From assembly GCA_009693235.1 (NCBI GenBank), contig SHXR01000006.1, positions 1-64,000 on the forward strand: DNA of 64,000 nt, written 5' to 3'. The stretch comes from Betaproteobacteria bacterium (GTDB taxonomy: Bacteria > Pseudomonadota > Gammaproteobacteria > Burkholderiales > SG8-39). The stretch's first letter is position 1. Each line of letters begins with the position of its first letter. The translations under genes and the position numbers were made by a program. Below, piece by piece: positions 27,960 through 37,211 of the stretch. A model generated the notes under the pieces. That model worked only from the letters and a program-made list of their open reading frames with translations. It was not told where the DNA came from and searched no databases.

Positions 27960-29134
27960 AGCGCGTTGCCAAGGATCACCGAATCGCCCCAACAGGTGCT
28001 GAACTGGAGGTGCTTCGCGTTCGGGATCTGTCGTGGCCCCACCTCACCACGCAACTGGCGGACCATTTCGAGAATGGAATTCCAGCCGCCGACATGCGCC
28101 TCTGACAGTAGACCGCCTGATGTGTTCATGGGCAGTTCGCCACCCAATTCAATACGACCGTTCTGCACCCACTCTGCGGCGTCGCCCGGACCGCAATAGC
28201 CGAAGCGCTCCAGCACGAAGAGGATCAATGGCGAGAAGGCGTCGTAGGTGTACAGACCATCGATATCCGGCAAACCGACGCCTGCCATCGCAAACACTTC
28301 GTTATCGGCGGCAGTGAATCGGCGGGAGTGTGCAGGCTGTTGGTTAATGCCAAGATTGGGTGGCGCGAAGATGAATTCATCGCGACCGGAGCGCATGCCT
28401 TGCATGCCAGCGATCGGAATCGGCTTCTTCTTCATGTCGCGTGCCCGCTCCATGGTCGTGACGATCGCGACGGCCGCGCCATCGGTGACGAGACAACAAT
28501 CGAAGAGCCGCAACGGATCGACCACCATCCGCGCGCGCTGATGATCGGCAAGGGTCAGCGGCTTTTTCATCGTGGCATAAGGCGAGAGCAGCGCATGCTT
28601 GCGAAAGGCAATCGGTACCGCGGCCAGCTGTTCGCTGGTAGCGCCGTACATCGCCATATAACGCTGCATCGCGATCGCGGCACCGCCCGCTGGGGCCGTC
28701 AATCCATAAGACGGTGATTCGCCATGCGTACCACCGTCTTCGCGTGAGCCTTCATGATCGCCCGGCCCGCCGAGAATCTGCCGCTCACGAGTGAAGCTGA
28801 TCGCGGTAACGCAAGCCACCACGTTAGCGAGCCCACACGCGACCGCCATCGCCGCTTGCTGGAGGGCACTGGTGACGAACCGGCCATGCAGCCAAGTCTG
28901 CGCGGCCCAACGCGTATTGAGCCCGTACGCCTCCGCCACCCGGTCGTAATCGAGACCAAGCGGCCAACCCATGTGGATCGACAGGCCATCGATGTCTTCG
29001 CGCTGTAAGCCTGCATCATCGAGCGCGGCCTTGAGCGCGCGGGCACCCAGCTTCAATTGCGAGTCGGGCAGGTTGCGGCCGTATTCGCTTTGGCCAATGC
29101 CGGCGATGGCGGTTTGATTGCTGATGGAGGGCAT
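27956..29134 (-). CDS. Thiolase family protein (acetyl-CoA acetyltransferase-like)
   Basis: TAIAGIGQSEYGRNLPDSQLKLGARALKAALDDAGLQREDIDGL...GGELPMNTSGGLLSEAHVGGWNSI. Confidence 0.88.
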   Translation of the reverse strand: MPSISNQTAIAGIGQSEYGRNLPDSQLKLGARALKAALDDAGLQREDIDGLSIHMGWPLGLDYDRVAEAYGLNTRWAAQTWLHGRFVTSALQQAAMAVACGLANVVACVTAISFTRERQILGGPGDHEGSREDGGTHGESPSYGLTAPAGGAAIAMQRYMAMYGATSEQLAAVPIAFRKHALLSPYATMKKPLTLADHQRARMVVDPLRLFDCCLVTDGAAVAIVTTMERARDMKKKPIPIAGMQGMRSGRDEFIFAPPNLGINQQPAHSRRFTAADNEVFAMAGVGLPDIDGLYTYDAFSPLILFVLERFGYCGPGDAAEWVQNGRIELGGELPMNTSGGLLSEAHVGGWNSILEMVRQLRGEVGPRQIPNAKHLQFSTCWGDSVILGNAL

Positions 29135-29194
29135 GGTTGGGCGAACTATCTGCAGTCCACGCCCCCTCTCCCCTGCCCCTCTCCCGCACGACGC

Positions 29195-30238
29195 TTATCC
29201 ATTCGGCCGCATCACGATCCGCCCTACGGCTTTGCCTGACTCCACCAGCTCATGTGCTTTGGCGGCTTCTTCAAGCGGGAAGGAAGCGGTGATCACCGGC
29301 TTTATCTGGCCGCGCTTCATGAGCGTCAGCACATCCTCCAATTGCCGGCGCGATGTACTCATTACCGAATACATCGACTGGTTCTTGAGAAACAACTGCG
29401 CGGGATTAAACGGTACAAACTCACCGGTGAGTTGCCCGATCATGATCCAGCGTCCGCTTTGCCCGAGACTCTTTCGCATTGCATCGAACAATGGAGTGCC
29501 GACGTTGTCGATCAGCACATCGACCCCTTTACCATCGGTAAGCTTCTTCACTTGCGCCGAGAAGTCGTCGCCCCGCGCATGCAGGACCACCTCATGCGCC
29601 CCCATGCTACGGACGAGTTCAACCTTATCAGGCGAGGTGGTCTGTGCGATCACATACGCACCCGTTTGTCGCGCGAGCTGCACCGCGTGCAGACCGAGGC
29701 CGCCACCCGCGCCGGTGATCAAGGTGGACTCGCCCACCTGCAGTTTGCCGACATCGCGAATGCCATTCAGAATCGTGCCGATCGCGCAGGCGGCGATCGC
29801 CGCGCCATCCAGTGCGACGTTGTCGGGAATAAGCGCGAGATTGTCATCTTCGATCGCGACGTATTCGGCGTAGCCGCCGACCAGGCCGTAGTCACCGAGA
29901 AATTTCCGTTCCGCACATTGCGATTCCCGCCCGGTCCGGCAGAAGTTACAAGCGCCGCAGATGTGATAGCGCTGCGCGGAAGCGACGCGATCACCGACCT
30001 TAAACTGCCGGACGTCGCGTCCAACATCGACAACCGTGCCGGCGATTTCATGACCGAGAATGCAGGGCATTTTGATGCCCGCCCGCAACGTACCATTGCG
30101 CGTGAGCACATCGTGAAAGCACACACCGCATGCGCCAACTTTCAGGACAACATCCTTTGGGCCGGCGAGCGGCTCAGCGACTGATTCGATCTTCATGACA
30201 TCAGTCCGGCCAGGTTGATGAACGACGATGGCTTTCAT
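29195..30238 (-). CDS. Zinc-binding alcohol dehydrogenase family protein
   Basis: GACGVCFHDVLTRNGTLRAGIKMPCILGHEIAGTVVDVG...CGACNFCRTGRESQCAERKFLGDYG. Confidence 0.92.
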   Translation of the reverse strand: MKAIVVHQPGRTDVMKIESVAEPLAGPKDVVLKVGACGVCFHDVLTRNGTLRAGIKMPCILGHEIAGTVVDVGRDVRQFKVGDRVASAQRYHICGACNFCRTGRESQCAERKFLGDYGLVGGYAEYVAIEDDNLALIPDNVALDGAAIAACAIGTILNGIRDVGKLQVGESTLITGAGGGLGLHAVQLARQTGAYVIAQTTSPDKVELVRSMGAHEVVLHARGDDFSAQVKKLTDGKGVDVLIDNVGTPLFDAMRKSLGQSGRWIMIGQLTGEFVPFNPAQLFLKNQSMYSVMSTSRRQLEDVLTLMKRGQIKPVITASFPLEEAAKAHELVESGKAVGRIVMRPNG

Positions 30239-30272
30239 AGATAAACCTCAATAGGCGCTTACTACAGAACTC

Positions 30273-30501
30273 AGAAATTCACCGCGGAGGACGCAGAGGA
30301 CCCGGAGGAAAAACAATGAAGTAGCGTAGGGTGGAACAGCGCAGCGCGTTCCACCACGCCTGCGCGTTCTAGCCGCGACCTCCCTATTGTTCCGTAGTTT
30401 CTTGCTTTCCCCGCTACGGCGGAATGCGCTACGCTTTTCCGCCCCACCTGAAACAAATGCGCCTTTCCTCCATTCCCTCCGCGTCCTCCGCGGTGAATTT
30501 C
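30273..30501. repeat. Composite inverted repeat (229 bp) with two internal palindromes
   Basis: Left arm AGAAATTCACCGCGGAGGACGCAGAGGACCCGGAGGAAAA (from 30273) and right arm CCTCCATTCCCTCCGCGTCCTCCGCGGTGAATTTCT (to 30501). Inner palindromes GGTGGAACagcgcagcgcGTTCCACC (30330-30355) and GGCGGAAtgcgctacgcttTTCCGCC (30418-30443). Confidence 0.8.
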
Positions 30502-30515
30502 TGTGGCCGTACGGG

Positions 30516-30923
30516 TCATGGCTTGAACCGCACCAGCGTCACTGCATCCGTCACCGCATCGAAATGCGCCCGCACCTTCATGCCGATCTTGATTCTCTCG
30601 CGCGGTACATCCACCAGGTTTGAGAACAGTTGCACACCCTCCTTCAATCGCACCTGCACGACATCGTATGGCACGTCGCCGGCGAAACTCGGCCAATACG
30701 CCTTGTGAAAGCCGCAGTACGAGACCACCATCCCTTGCCCGCTCGTGGCTTGCCATTCACTGCGCTCGCCCAGGCAGCTTGGGCAATAGCGCGACGCGGG
30801 AAAGCGATATTGCGCGCAGTCGAGGCAGCGTTGCAGCATCAACTTTCCCGCTCGGGCGCCGGCCCAGAATGGCGCGTTCAGCCCATCGATCGGCGGAAGT
30901 GGCTTAGCGTACACGTCGCTCAT
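30516..30923 (-). CDS. Zn-ribbon / OB-fold acyl-CoA-associated protein (DUF35 type)
   Basis: LMLQRCLDCAQYRFPASRYCPSCLGERSEWQATSGQGMVVSYCGFHKAYWPSF. Confidence 0.87.
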   Translation of the reverse strand: MSDVYAKPLPPIDGLNAPFWAGARAGKLMLQRCLDCAQYRFPASRYCPSCLGERSEWQATSGQGMVVSYCGFHKAYWPSFAGDVPYDVVQVRLKEGVQLFSNLVDVPRERIKIGMKVRAHFDAVTDAVTLVRFKP

Positions 30924-32065
30924 TTCGCCTCCTTACCGTAGATCATCGAGGTAATCACCGGTGCGGCCGTCATGTATTGCACGAGGTTCGCATCCTTGAC
31001 TTGGCGCGCACCGCACTCCCCACGCACTTGCCGCACCGCCTCGACATTGAGCGCCCAGCCCTGCATGTACGACTCCGAAAGATGACCCCCGCTGGTGTTG
31101 GTCGGAAACTCTCCACCGAGTTGCAAGCGGCCGTTCTCGACAAACGGCCCGCTTTCGCCCGTCTTGCAAAAACCAAAGCCCTCCAGACAGAACATCACGG
31201 TCGGTGTGAAGTTGTCGTAGATCATCAGCGCGTCCATATCCGCAGGCTTCGCGCCCGCCATTCCGTAGGCCGAGCGCGCCACTTTCTTCATCGGCGCCGC
31301 CCAATAATCGTCCGGCGGAAACGTCGAGCCAGTGAACTTGGCCGTCTGGCCGAAGCCACGAATATAGACCGGTGGTTTGGCAAGATTCTTGGCGCGCTTG
31401 GCGTTAGTGAGAATCATCGCGACACCGCCATCATTGATGAGACAGTAATCGAGCAGATGCAACGGCTCGCACACGAAGCGTGAGGCGTGGTAGTCGGCAA
31501 GTGTGAACGGATCGCGCATCACCGCTTGCGGATTCAGCGCAGCATGCCGGCGAAACGCCATCGCCACCTGACCGAGCTGATCGGACGTGGTGCCGTACTG
31601 CTCCATATGCCGCTTGGCCATCAACGCATGAAACGCGCCCGGCGAGGTCATGCCATAAGGAAACCAAAGTCCCGGACCGCCGCTGCCATAAATGTCGGTA
31701 GCACCACCATATTGGTCGCCGGCCGAGCGCCCGTTGTTGCCATAGACCAGTGCGACAGTCTTGGCCATGCCGGTTGCAATCAACGCGACCGCAGTCTGGA
31801 TGCAGATACCGGAGAACCGGCCATGCCCAGGCGTGATCGTCGTGTAAGAAGGGTTGAGGCCGGCGAGTTCGCAGAAACGCTGATAGTCGGGAATGCGATT
31901 GAGAATGACACCGTCGATATCGGCGATCTTCAATCCGCAATCAGCCAGGGCCTCTTTCAACGCCCAGATGCCAAGATCATAGGGATCGTATTCGGGTAGA
32001 CGGCCGTATCGCGTGGTACCGACACCGGCGACGGCGACCTTACCTGCTAGGGATTTATTGGGCAA
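30920..32065 (-). CDS. Thiolase family protein (acetyl-CoA acetyltransferase-like)
   Basis: KVAVAGVGTTRYGRLPEYDPYDLGIWALKEALADCGLKIADIDGV...GGEFPTNTSGGHLSESYMQGWALNVEAVRQ. Confidence 0.88.
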   Translation of the reverse strand: MPNKSLAGKVAVAGVGTTRYGRLPEYDPYDLGIWALKEALADCGLKIADIDGVILNRIPDYQRFCELAGLNPSYTTITPGHGRFSGICIQTAVALIATGMAKTVALVYGNNGRSAGDQYGGATDIYGSGGPGLWFPYGMTSPGAFHALMAKRHMEQYGTTSDQLGQVAMAFRRHAALNPQAVMRDPFTLADYHASRFVCEPLHLLDYCLINDGGVAMILTNAKRAKNLAKPPVYIRGFGQTAKFTGSTFPPDDYWAAPMKKVARSAYGMAGAKPADMDALMIYDNFTPTVMFCLEGFGFCKTGESGPFVENGRLQLGGEFPTNTSGGHLSESYMQGWALNVEAVRQVRGECGARQVKDANLVQYMTAAPVITSMIYGKEAK

Positions 32066-32927
32066 ACCGCACCTCCGCCAATCCTTTCACACCCGGATCC
32101 ATTGCCAGCACGCTTCCGGCCCACGGCTGCGCCGCCAGCGCCTGTTCATCGAGATCCAAGGTGGCCGTCGTGATGTAAAGCGTCGCGAGATCCGGCCCAC
32201 CGAACATCACGCTCGTTGGTCGTTGCACCGGCATGCGCACCGATCGCTCAAACTTTCCGTTTGGATCGTAACGATTGATGCACCAGCGATCGAATTGTGC
32301 GCTCCAAACGAACCCCTCTCTATCGACGGTCATGCCATCAGGCCCGCCATGTCCCGGCGCCACCTCGACGAAAACGCGCCGATTCGTTGCCTGACCGCTG
32401 GCAAGATCGTAATCGTAGGCGAAGATACTGTGGGACGGCGTATCGGTGTGATAGAGCGTTCGATTGTCCGGACTCCAGCCGATGCCGTTCGAAACGGTAA
32501 CACCAGCTGCCAAGCGATCGACGCGAAACGTGCTGTCGACAGAATACAAATCTCCGATCGGACGCGAGAGTTTGCGGTCCATTGCGCCGACCCAAAAACG
32601 GCCGGCGCGATCGGTCTTGCCATCGTTGAATCGTATCTCATTGAAGTCGAGCTCTGGCATCGGCAACCACGTCACTTCACTGCCCGGCTGATTCAGCGTT
32701 GCAATGCCACCCCGAAAAGCGATGAGAAAACCACCGCCTTGCCTGAGCGCGAACGAGCCAACCAGTTTCGGCAGCGGCCAGCTTTGCGACCGCTTGGTCG
32801 CGGGATCGAACCGCCACAGCTCGGGCGGCGTAATGTTGATCCACCACAGCACGCGCTCGCTCGGGCACCATACCGGGCCTTCGCCCAACACATTCCGACA
32901 GTCGACAATGCGCTCGACGCCCGACAC
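32055..32927 (-). CDS. SMP-30/gluconolactonase/LRE family protein
   Basis: LGEGPVWCPSERVLWWINITPPELWRFDPAT...TVSNGIGWSPDNRTLYHTDTPSHSIFAYDYD...GHGGPDGMTVDREGFVWSAQF. Confidence 0.92.
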   Translation of the reverse strand: MSGVERIVDCRNVLGEGPVWCPSERVLWWINITPPELWRFDPATKRSQSWPLPKLVGSFALRQGGGFLIAFRGGIATLNQPGSEVTWLPMPELDFNEIRFNDGKTDRAGRFWVGAMDRKLSRPIGDLYSVDSTFRVDRLAAGVTVSNGIGWSPDNRTLYHTDTPSHSIFAYDYDLASGQATNRRVFVEVAPGHGGPDGMTVDREGFVWSAQFDRWCINRYDPNGKFERSVRMPVQRPTSVMFGGPDLATLYITTATLDLDEQALAAQPWAGSVLAMDPGVKGLAEVRFAQ

Positions 32928-33002
32928 CTTGCTGCTCCTTTGTGAGTTTCAAGCTCTTAAACGATAATCTCATCGTAACCTCGAACGAGCCTGCCCACAA
33001 CC

Positions 33003-34373
33003 GTGAACGTGCCACTCGACGCAGCCATTCATTCGCCCCCAATCGCGCGCGGCATCGCCCGGTATGCGATGGCGTTTTCAAATGGCAATCCGATCCTCAC
33101 TGACAAGGTGCGGACCTGCGTATATGACTGTCTGGCGGGTGCGTTGCTCTCTCGGGATCTGCCGTGGAGCCGGCAAACGATCGACTACGCCAATGCGATG
33201 GGTGGAACCGGTACCACCATCGTGGCGGCATCGCGTACGGCTGGCTGCGCGGATGCGGCCTTTGCCAATGCAACGATGGCCCATGGACTCGTCCAGGAAG
33301 ACATGCACGCGGCTGCGGTCGCCCATATCGGCGTGGTCATCATTCCGACCCTGCTCGCGCTGGCCGAGGGCGAGCGCGTTACCGGAAAGACATTTATCGA
33401 CGCAGTCGTCGTTGGATACCAGGTCATGGCGAGATTGGGCCGCGCCCTCATTACCCGTGAAGTCGCGCGCACGTTTCGTCCAACTGGACTGATCGGCGCG
33501 ATCGCAGCCGCCGCGGCAGGTGCCCGCATACGCGGGCTCACCGAAGACGCAGCCGTCAGCGCCGTTGCGCTCGCTGCCAACACAGCGAGTGGACTCAATG
33601 AATGGCCGCATACCGGCGGCAGCGAAATGTATTTTCATCCCGGATTCGCCGCACGCAATGCGATCACTTCGATCCTGCTTGCCAAGCTTGGTGCGCGCTG
33701 CTCTGAAACTGCGATCGATGGGCCGGGCGGATTGCTGGCGGGCTATCGCGCCTTGCCTGCCTCTCGACACTGGCTGGAAGACTTTAGTGGCGCCGATGAA
33801 ATTCTCGAGGTCTATCACAAGCCGGTACCCGCCTGCAACTATGCGCAGACACCCGCGCAGGCCGCGCTCGCCGTCGCACGTCAACTGAACGCGCCGCTCG
33901 ATTCCATTCGCGCCATTCGCGTGCGGAGTTTTCCGGCCGCCATCGAGTATCCCGGCTGCAATGGTGCCGGTCCGTTCGCCAACGTCCTGCAAGCGAAGAT
34001 GAGCATGCAGTTCGCCGTCGCCACCGCACTGGTGACGGGCAGCGTCGCAGAAGAAAACTTCCGCGTGCAGGATGATCCGCGCGTCGCACGGCTCTGCAGC
34101 AAGATCTCCTTCGAAGTCGATGACGCGTTCACCCGCGCTTTTCCGCCAAGTCAGGGCGCTGAGGTGATCGTCGAATTGATTGATGGCAGACGTGTCGCGG
34201 CTCGACTCGATGATGTGGTATCTCTCGCACCGCCTGCCGTGCAGGCGCGTTTTCACGCAGCGAGTACCCGCGTCTTCGGTGAGCATCGCACCAAAGAAAT
34301 TGAATTACTGATCGATGCGCTGCCCACACTAGATGACATGACCCGCCTGATTCGGCTGCTGCGCGCCGCATGA
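33003..34373 (+). CDS. MmgE/PrpD family protein
   Basis: ARGIARYAMAFSNGNPILTDKVRTCVYDCLAGALLSRD...ATMAHGLVQEDMHAAAVAHIGVVIIPTLLALAE. Confidence 0.88.
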   Translation: MNVPLDAAIHSPPIARGIARYAMAFSNGNPILTDKVRTCVYDCLAGALLSRDLPWSRQTIDYANAMGGTGTTIVAASRTAGCADAAFANATMAHGLVQEDMHAAAVAHIGVVIIPTLLALAEGERVTGKTFIDAVVVGYQVMARLGRALITREVARTFRPTGLIGAIAAAAAGARIRGLTEDAAVSAVALAANTASGLNEWPHTGGSEMYFHPGFAARNAITSILLAKLGARCSETAIDGPGGLLAGYRALPASRHWLEDFSGADEILEVYHKPVPACNYAQTPAQAALAVARQLNAPLDSIRAIRVRSFPAAIEYPGCNGAGPFANVLQAKMSMQFAVATALVTGSVAEENFRVQDDPRVARLCSKISFEVDDAFTRAFPPSQGAEVIVELIDGRRVAARLDDVVSLAPPAVQARFHAASTRVFGEHRTKEIELLIDALPTLDDMTRLIRLLRAA

Positions 34374-34419
34374 ATCCAATCCATCACCGCACGCGCCTGC
34401 CAAAGTACTGACCACCGCC

Positions 34420-36003
34420 ATGCCCATTATGCCCGTTGCCCGCACGGTCCCCGCCCTCATCGATGAGATGGCGGTCCGCTTTCCCGATCGGGAAGCATTA
34501 GTTGGTTCCGGTCAACGATTTACGTACTCACAGCTGCGTCGTGAAGTTCGCCGCGTCGCACGGGGCCTCGCCGCGCTCGGTGTGCGACCGGGTGACAAGG
34601 TGGCGATCCTCATGGGCAACCAACCCGAATGGATCATCGCCGACCTGGCAATCTGTTTGTTAGGTGGCATCATGGTTGGCGTCAATACCTGGGCGACGCC
34701 GCGCGAGCTGGAATATGTGCTGCATCATTCCGATTCGACCCTGCTGATCACGTCGGGCCGGTATCTCAAGTACGACTACCTGGAGATGCTGGCCACCATG
34801 ACACCGCGCAGCACACGGCTGCCGCGCTTGCGCGAAGTCATCCTCGCGAGCGACACCGATCAAGCCGGTTGCCGTCCGTACCGCGATCTTGCACGACTTG
34901 CTGAATCCGTCCCGGAGTCGGTCATCGATACCGCCCAACGACGCATCGACTCCAAGGACAACTGCTATCTGTTGTACACGTCAGGCTCGATGTCCAATCC
35001 GAAGGGCGTCTTGCTCCAGCACTACGCGCTCATCGAGAACATGTGGCAAATCGGCGAGCGCCAGCGTGTGACGAAACGCGATCGGCTATGGCTGGCGGTG
35101 TCATTGTTCTGGGGCCTAGCCTGCGAGAACGCGCTTTTCAATCTCTATACGCATGGCGGCTGCGTGGTGCTGCAGGAACATTTCGAGCCCGGTGAAGCGC
35201 TTGCAATCATCGAGCAGGAACGCTGCACGATGTTTTACGGCACCCCCAATATGGGGCAAGCAATGGCCGAACATCCTGACCGGCCACGCCGCAATCTCTC
35301 CTCACTGCGGGGCGGGGCAACGATCGGCACACCCGAGCAGATGATGCGCGTCGTCAACCTGGGCGCCAAAGAGATCTGCAATATCTACGGTCTTACTGAG
35401 ACCTATGGCAACTGCAACGTAACGGACGCATACGATTCGCTCGACAAACGCCTGACCACGGTCGGACAACCACTCGTTGGTGTCACCCAGCGCATTGTTG
35501 ATCCCGAGACCGGGCGCGTATTACCCACGGGCGAAATCGGCGAAGTACGAGTGAAGGGCTATGTGACCGTCGGTTATCTGAAAGAGCCTGGTCTCACGCA
35601 GGCGGCGTTCGACGAAGAGGGCTTTTTCAAGACAGGCGATCTTGGCTTCGTCGATGGCGAAGGCCATTTATCGTTTCGTGGACGCATTAAGGAAATGGTG
35701 AAGACGGGCGGCATCAACGTCGCACCGATCGAAGTAGAAGAAGTACTGATGCAGCATCCCGGTGTGCATCTTGCGTTTTGCACCGGCGTTTCCGATGCGG
35801 TGCGCGACGAAGTGCTGGCCGCGGTGATCGTCGCCAAGCCCGGCGTTCAACTCACCGACGCAATGCTGACGGAACACTGCAAAGCGCAACTGGCCTCCTA
35901 CAAACTGCCGCGGCTGTACCGATTCGCCAGTGAAAAAGAACTGCCGCTCACCACCACCGGAAAGCTACAGAAGAACAAGCTGGCGGCGGTGTTTTTCAGT
36001 TGA
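34420..36003 (+). CDS. Class I adenylate-forming enzyme (AMP-dependent acyl-CoA synthetase/ligase)
   Basis: YLLYTSGSMSNPKGVLLQH, YGLTETYGNCN, GFFKTGDLGFVDGEGHLSFRGRIKEMVKTGGINVAPIEVEEVL. Confidence 0.93.
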   Translation: MPIMPVARTVPALIDEMAVRFPDREALVGSGQRFTYSQLRREVRRVARGLAALGVRPGDKVAILMGNQPEWIIADLAICLLGGIMVGVNTWATPRELEYVLHHSDSTLLITSGRYLKYDYLEMLATMTPRSTRLPRLREVILASDTDQAGCRPYRDLARLAESVPESVIDTAQRRIDSKDNCYLLYTSGSMSNPKGVLLQHYALIENMWQIGERQRVTKRDRLWLAVSLFWGLACENALFNLYTHGGCVVLQEHFEPGEALAIIEQERCTMFYGTPNMGQAMAEHPDRPRRNLSSLRGGATIGTPEQMMRVVNLGAKEICNIYGLTETYGNCNVTDAYDSLDKRLTTVGQPLVGVTQRIVDPETGRVLPTGEIGEVRVKGYVTVGYLKEPGLTQAAFDEEGFFKTGDLGFVDGEGHLSFRGRIKEMVKTGGINVAPIEVEEVLMQHPGVHLAFCTGVSDAVRDEVLAAVIVAKPGVQLTDAMLTEHCKAQLASYKLPRLYRFASEKELPLTTTGKLQKNKLAAVFFS

Positions 36004-36045
36004 CCACCTGGCACCCAGCCCACAACAGCGGTCGCCGTGAACCTC

Positions 36046-37125
36046 TCACGCCCCCGCGATCGCCACCGTCTCTTTCGCCGCCAGTCCAACCTTCTCACCT
36101 GCTGCAAGAATCTCTTTCCATGAAGTGATATCCACCGGCACGCCTTCGGCGAGGCGCCTCTTCTTCGATTCGCGCTCCGGATCGCCCGCGATGCGCAGTT
36201 TGTCGAAATCCGCAGGCACCGGTGATTGGTTCAGCCATTTCAAGAACGCTTCGATCTCGTTCTGGAAATGCTGCGTGGTGCCCATGCGCTCCGGATCGAT
36301 CAGGATCGACAGCATGCCGTTGAAGACGCGCTTCTTGCCTTCATAGGGAATGCGACCGGTCTCCCCGCCGGTGAGCGCGCCACCAAGTAGCTCCGCGATG
36401 AGTGCAAGGCCATAGCCCTTGTGTTCCCCAAACGGGAGGATCGCGCCGAACGGTGGAATCACCGTATAGCGCGGATCAGTGGTGGGCTCACCTTTATCGT
36501 CGATGATGATCCCTTCGGGCAATGCCTTGCCTTGGTTGTGTGCGACGCGGGTCTTGCCCTGCGCGATGCGGCTCGTCGCGAAATCGAGAATGATGGGATC
36601 ACCCTTGGCGCGCGGGATCGCGATGCAGACAGGATTGGTGCCAAAGCGTCCGTCGCCACCGCCCCAGGGCGCGACGATAGGCCGCGAAATGACGTTGACG
36701 AAATGGATCGATACGAAGCCCGCCGAAAGCGCCTGCTCGGCCCACGCGCCGATCCGCCCGATGTGATGCGCGTTGTAAAGCCCACTGATGCAAAGCCCAT
36801 GTTGCTTGGTCCGCTCGATCGCATGGTTCATCGCGTCATGGCCGATGACCTGACCGTAGCCTTGTTGGCCATCCATACGGAGCATCGTACCGGTGTCCAG
36901 AACAATCTTCGGTGCCTGGTTCGCGATCAATCCACCTTCCAGCAGTGAATCGATGTAGCGCGGAATCATCCCCACGCCATGCGAGTCATGCCCCTTCAGA
37001 TTCGCCTCGACCAGATTGGCGGCGACCAGACTCGCTTCGCGCGTATTCGAACCACCCTTTTTCACGATGGCTTCAATCGCTTGGGTGAGTCGCGGCGCGG
37101 CTAAGGTGATTTCGTCTGCCATCAC
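36046..37125 (-). CDS. Ldh family (malate/L-lactate dehydrogenase-like) oxidoreductase
   Basis: LVEANLKGHDSHGVGMIPRYIDSLLEGGL...AHHIGRIGAWAEQA...FGTNPVCIAIPRAKGDPIILDFATS. Confidence 0.92.
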   Translation of the reverse strand: MMADEITLAAPRLTQAIEAIVKKGGSNTREASLVAANLVEANLKGHDSHGVGMIPRYIDSLLEGGLIANQAPKIVLDTGTMLRMDGQQGYGQVIGHDAMNHAIERTKQHGLCISGLYNAHHIGRIGAWAEQALSAGFVSIHFVNVISRPIVAPWGGGDGRFGTNPVCIAIPRAKGDPIILDFATSRIAQGKTRVAHNQGKALPEGIIIDDKGEPTTDPRYTVIPPFGAILPFGEHKGYGLALIAELLGGALTGGETGRIPYEGKKRVFNGMLSILIDPERMGTTQHFQNEIEAFLKWLNQSPVPADFDKLRIAGDPERESKKRRLAEGVPVDITSWKEILAAGEKVGLAAKETVAIAGA

Positions 37126-37211
37126 AATCTCAAAGAAATGAAAGTCGCCAATGCTATCGCGGCTGGGTCACTCGGGTAAGTCACCGAGGGATTGCGGCAT
37201 AATGGCAGACT

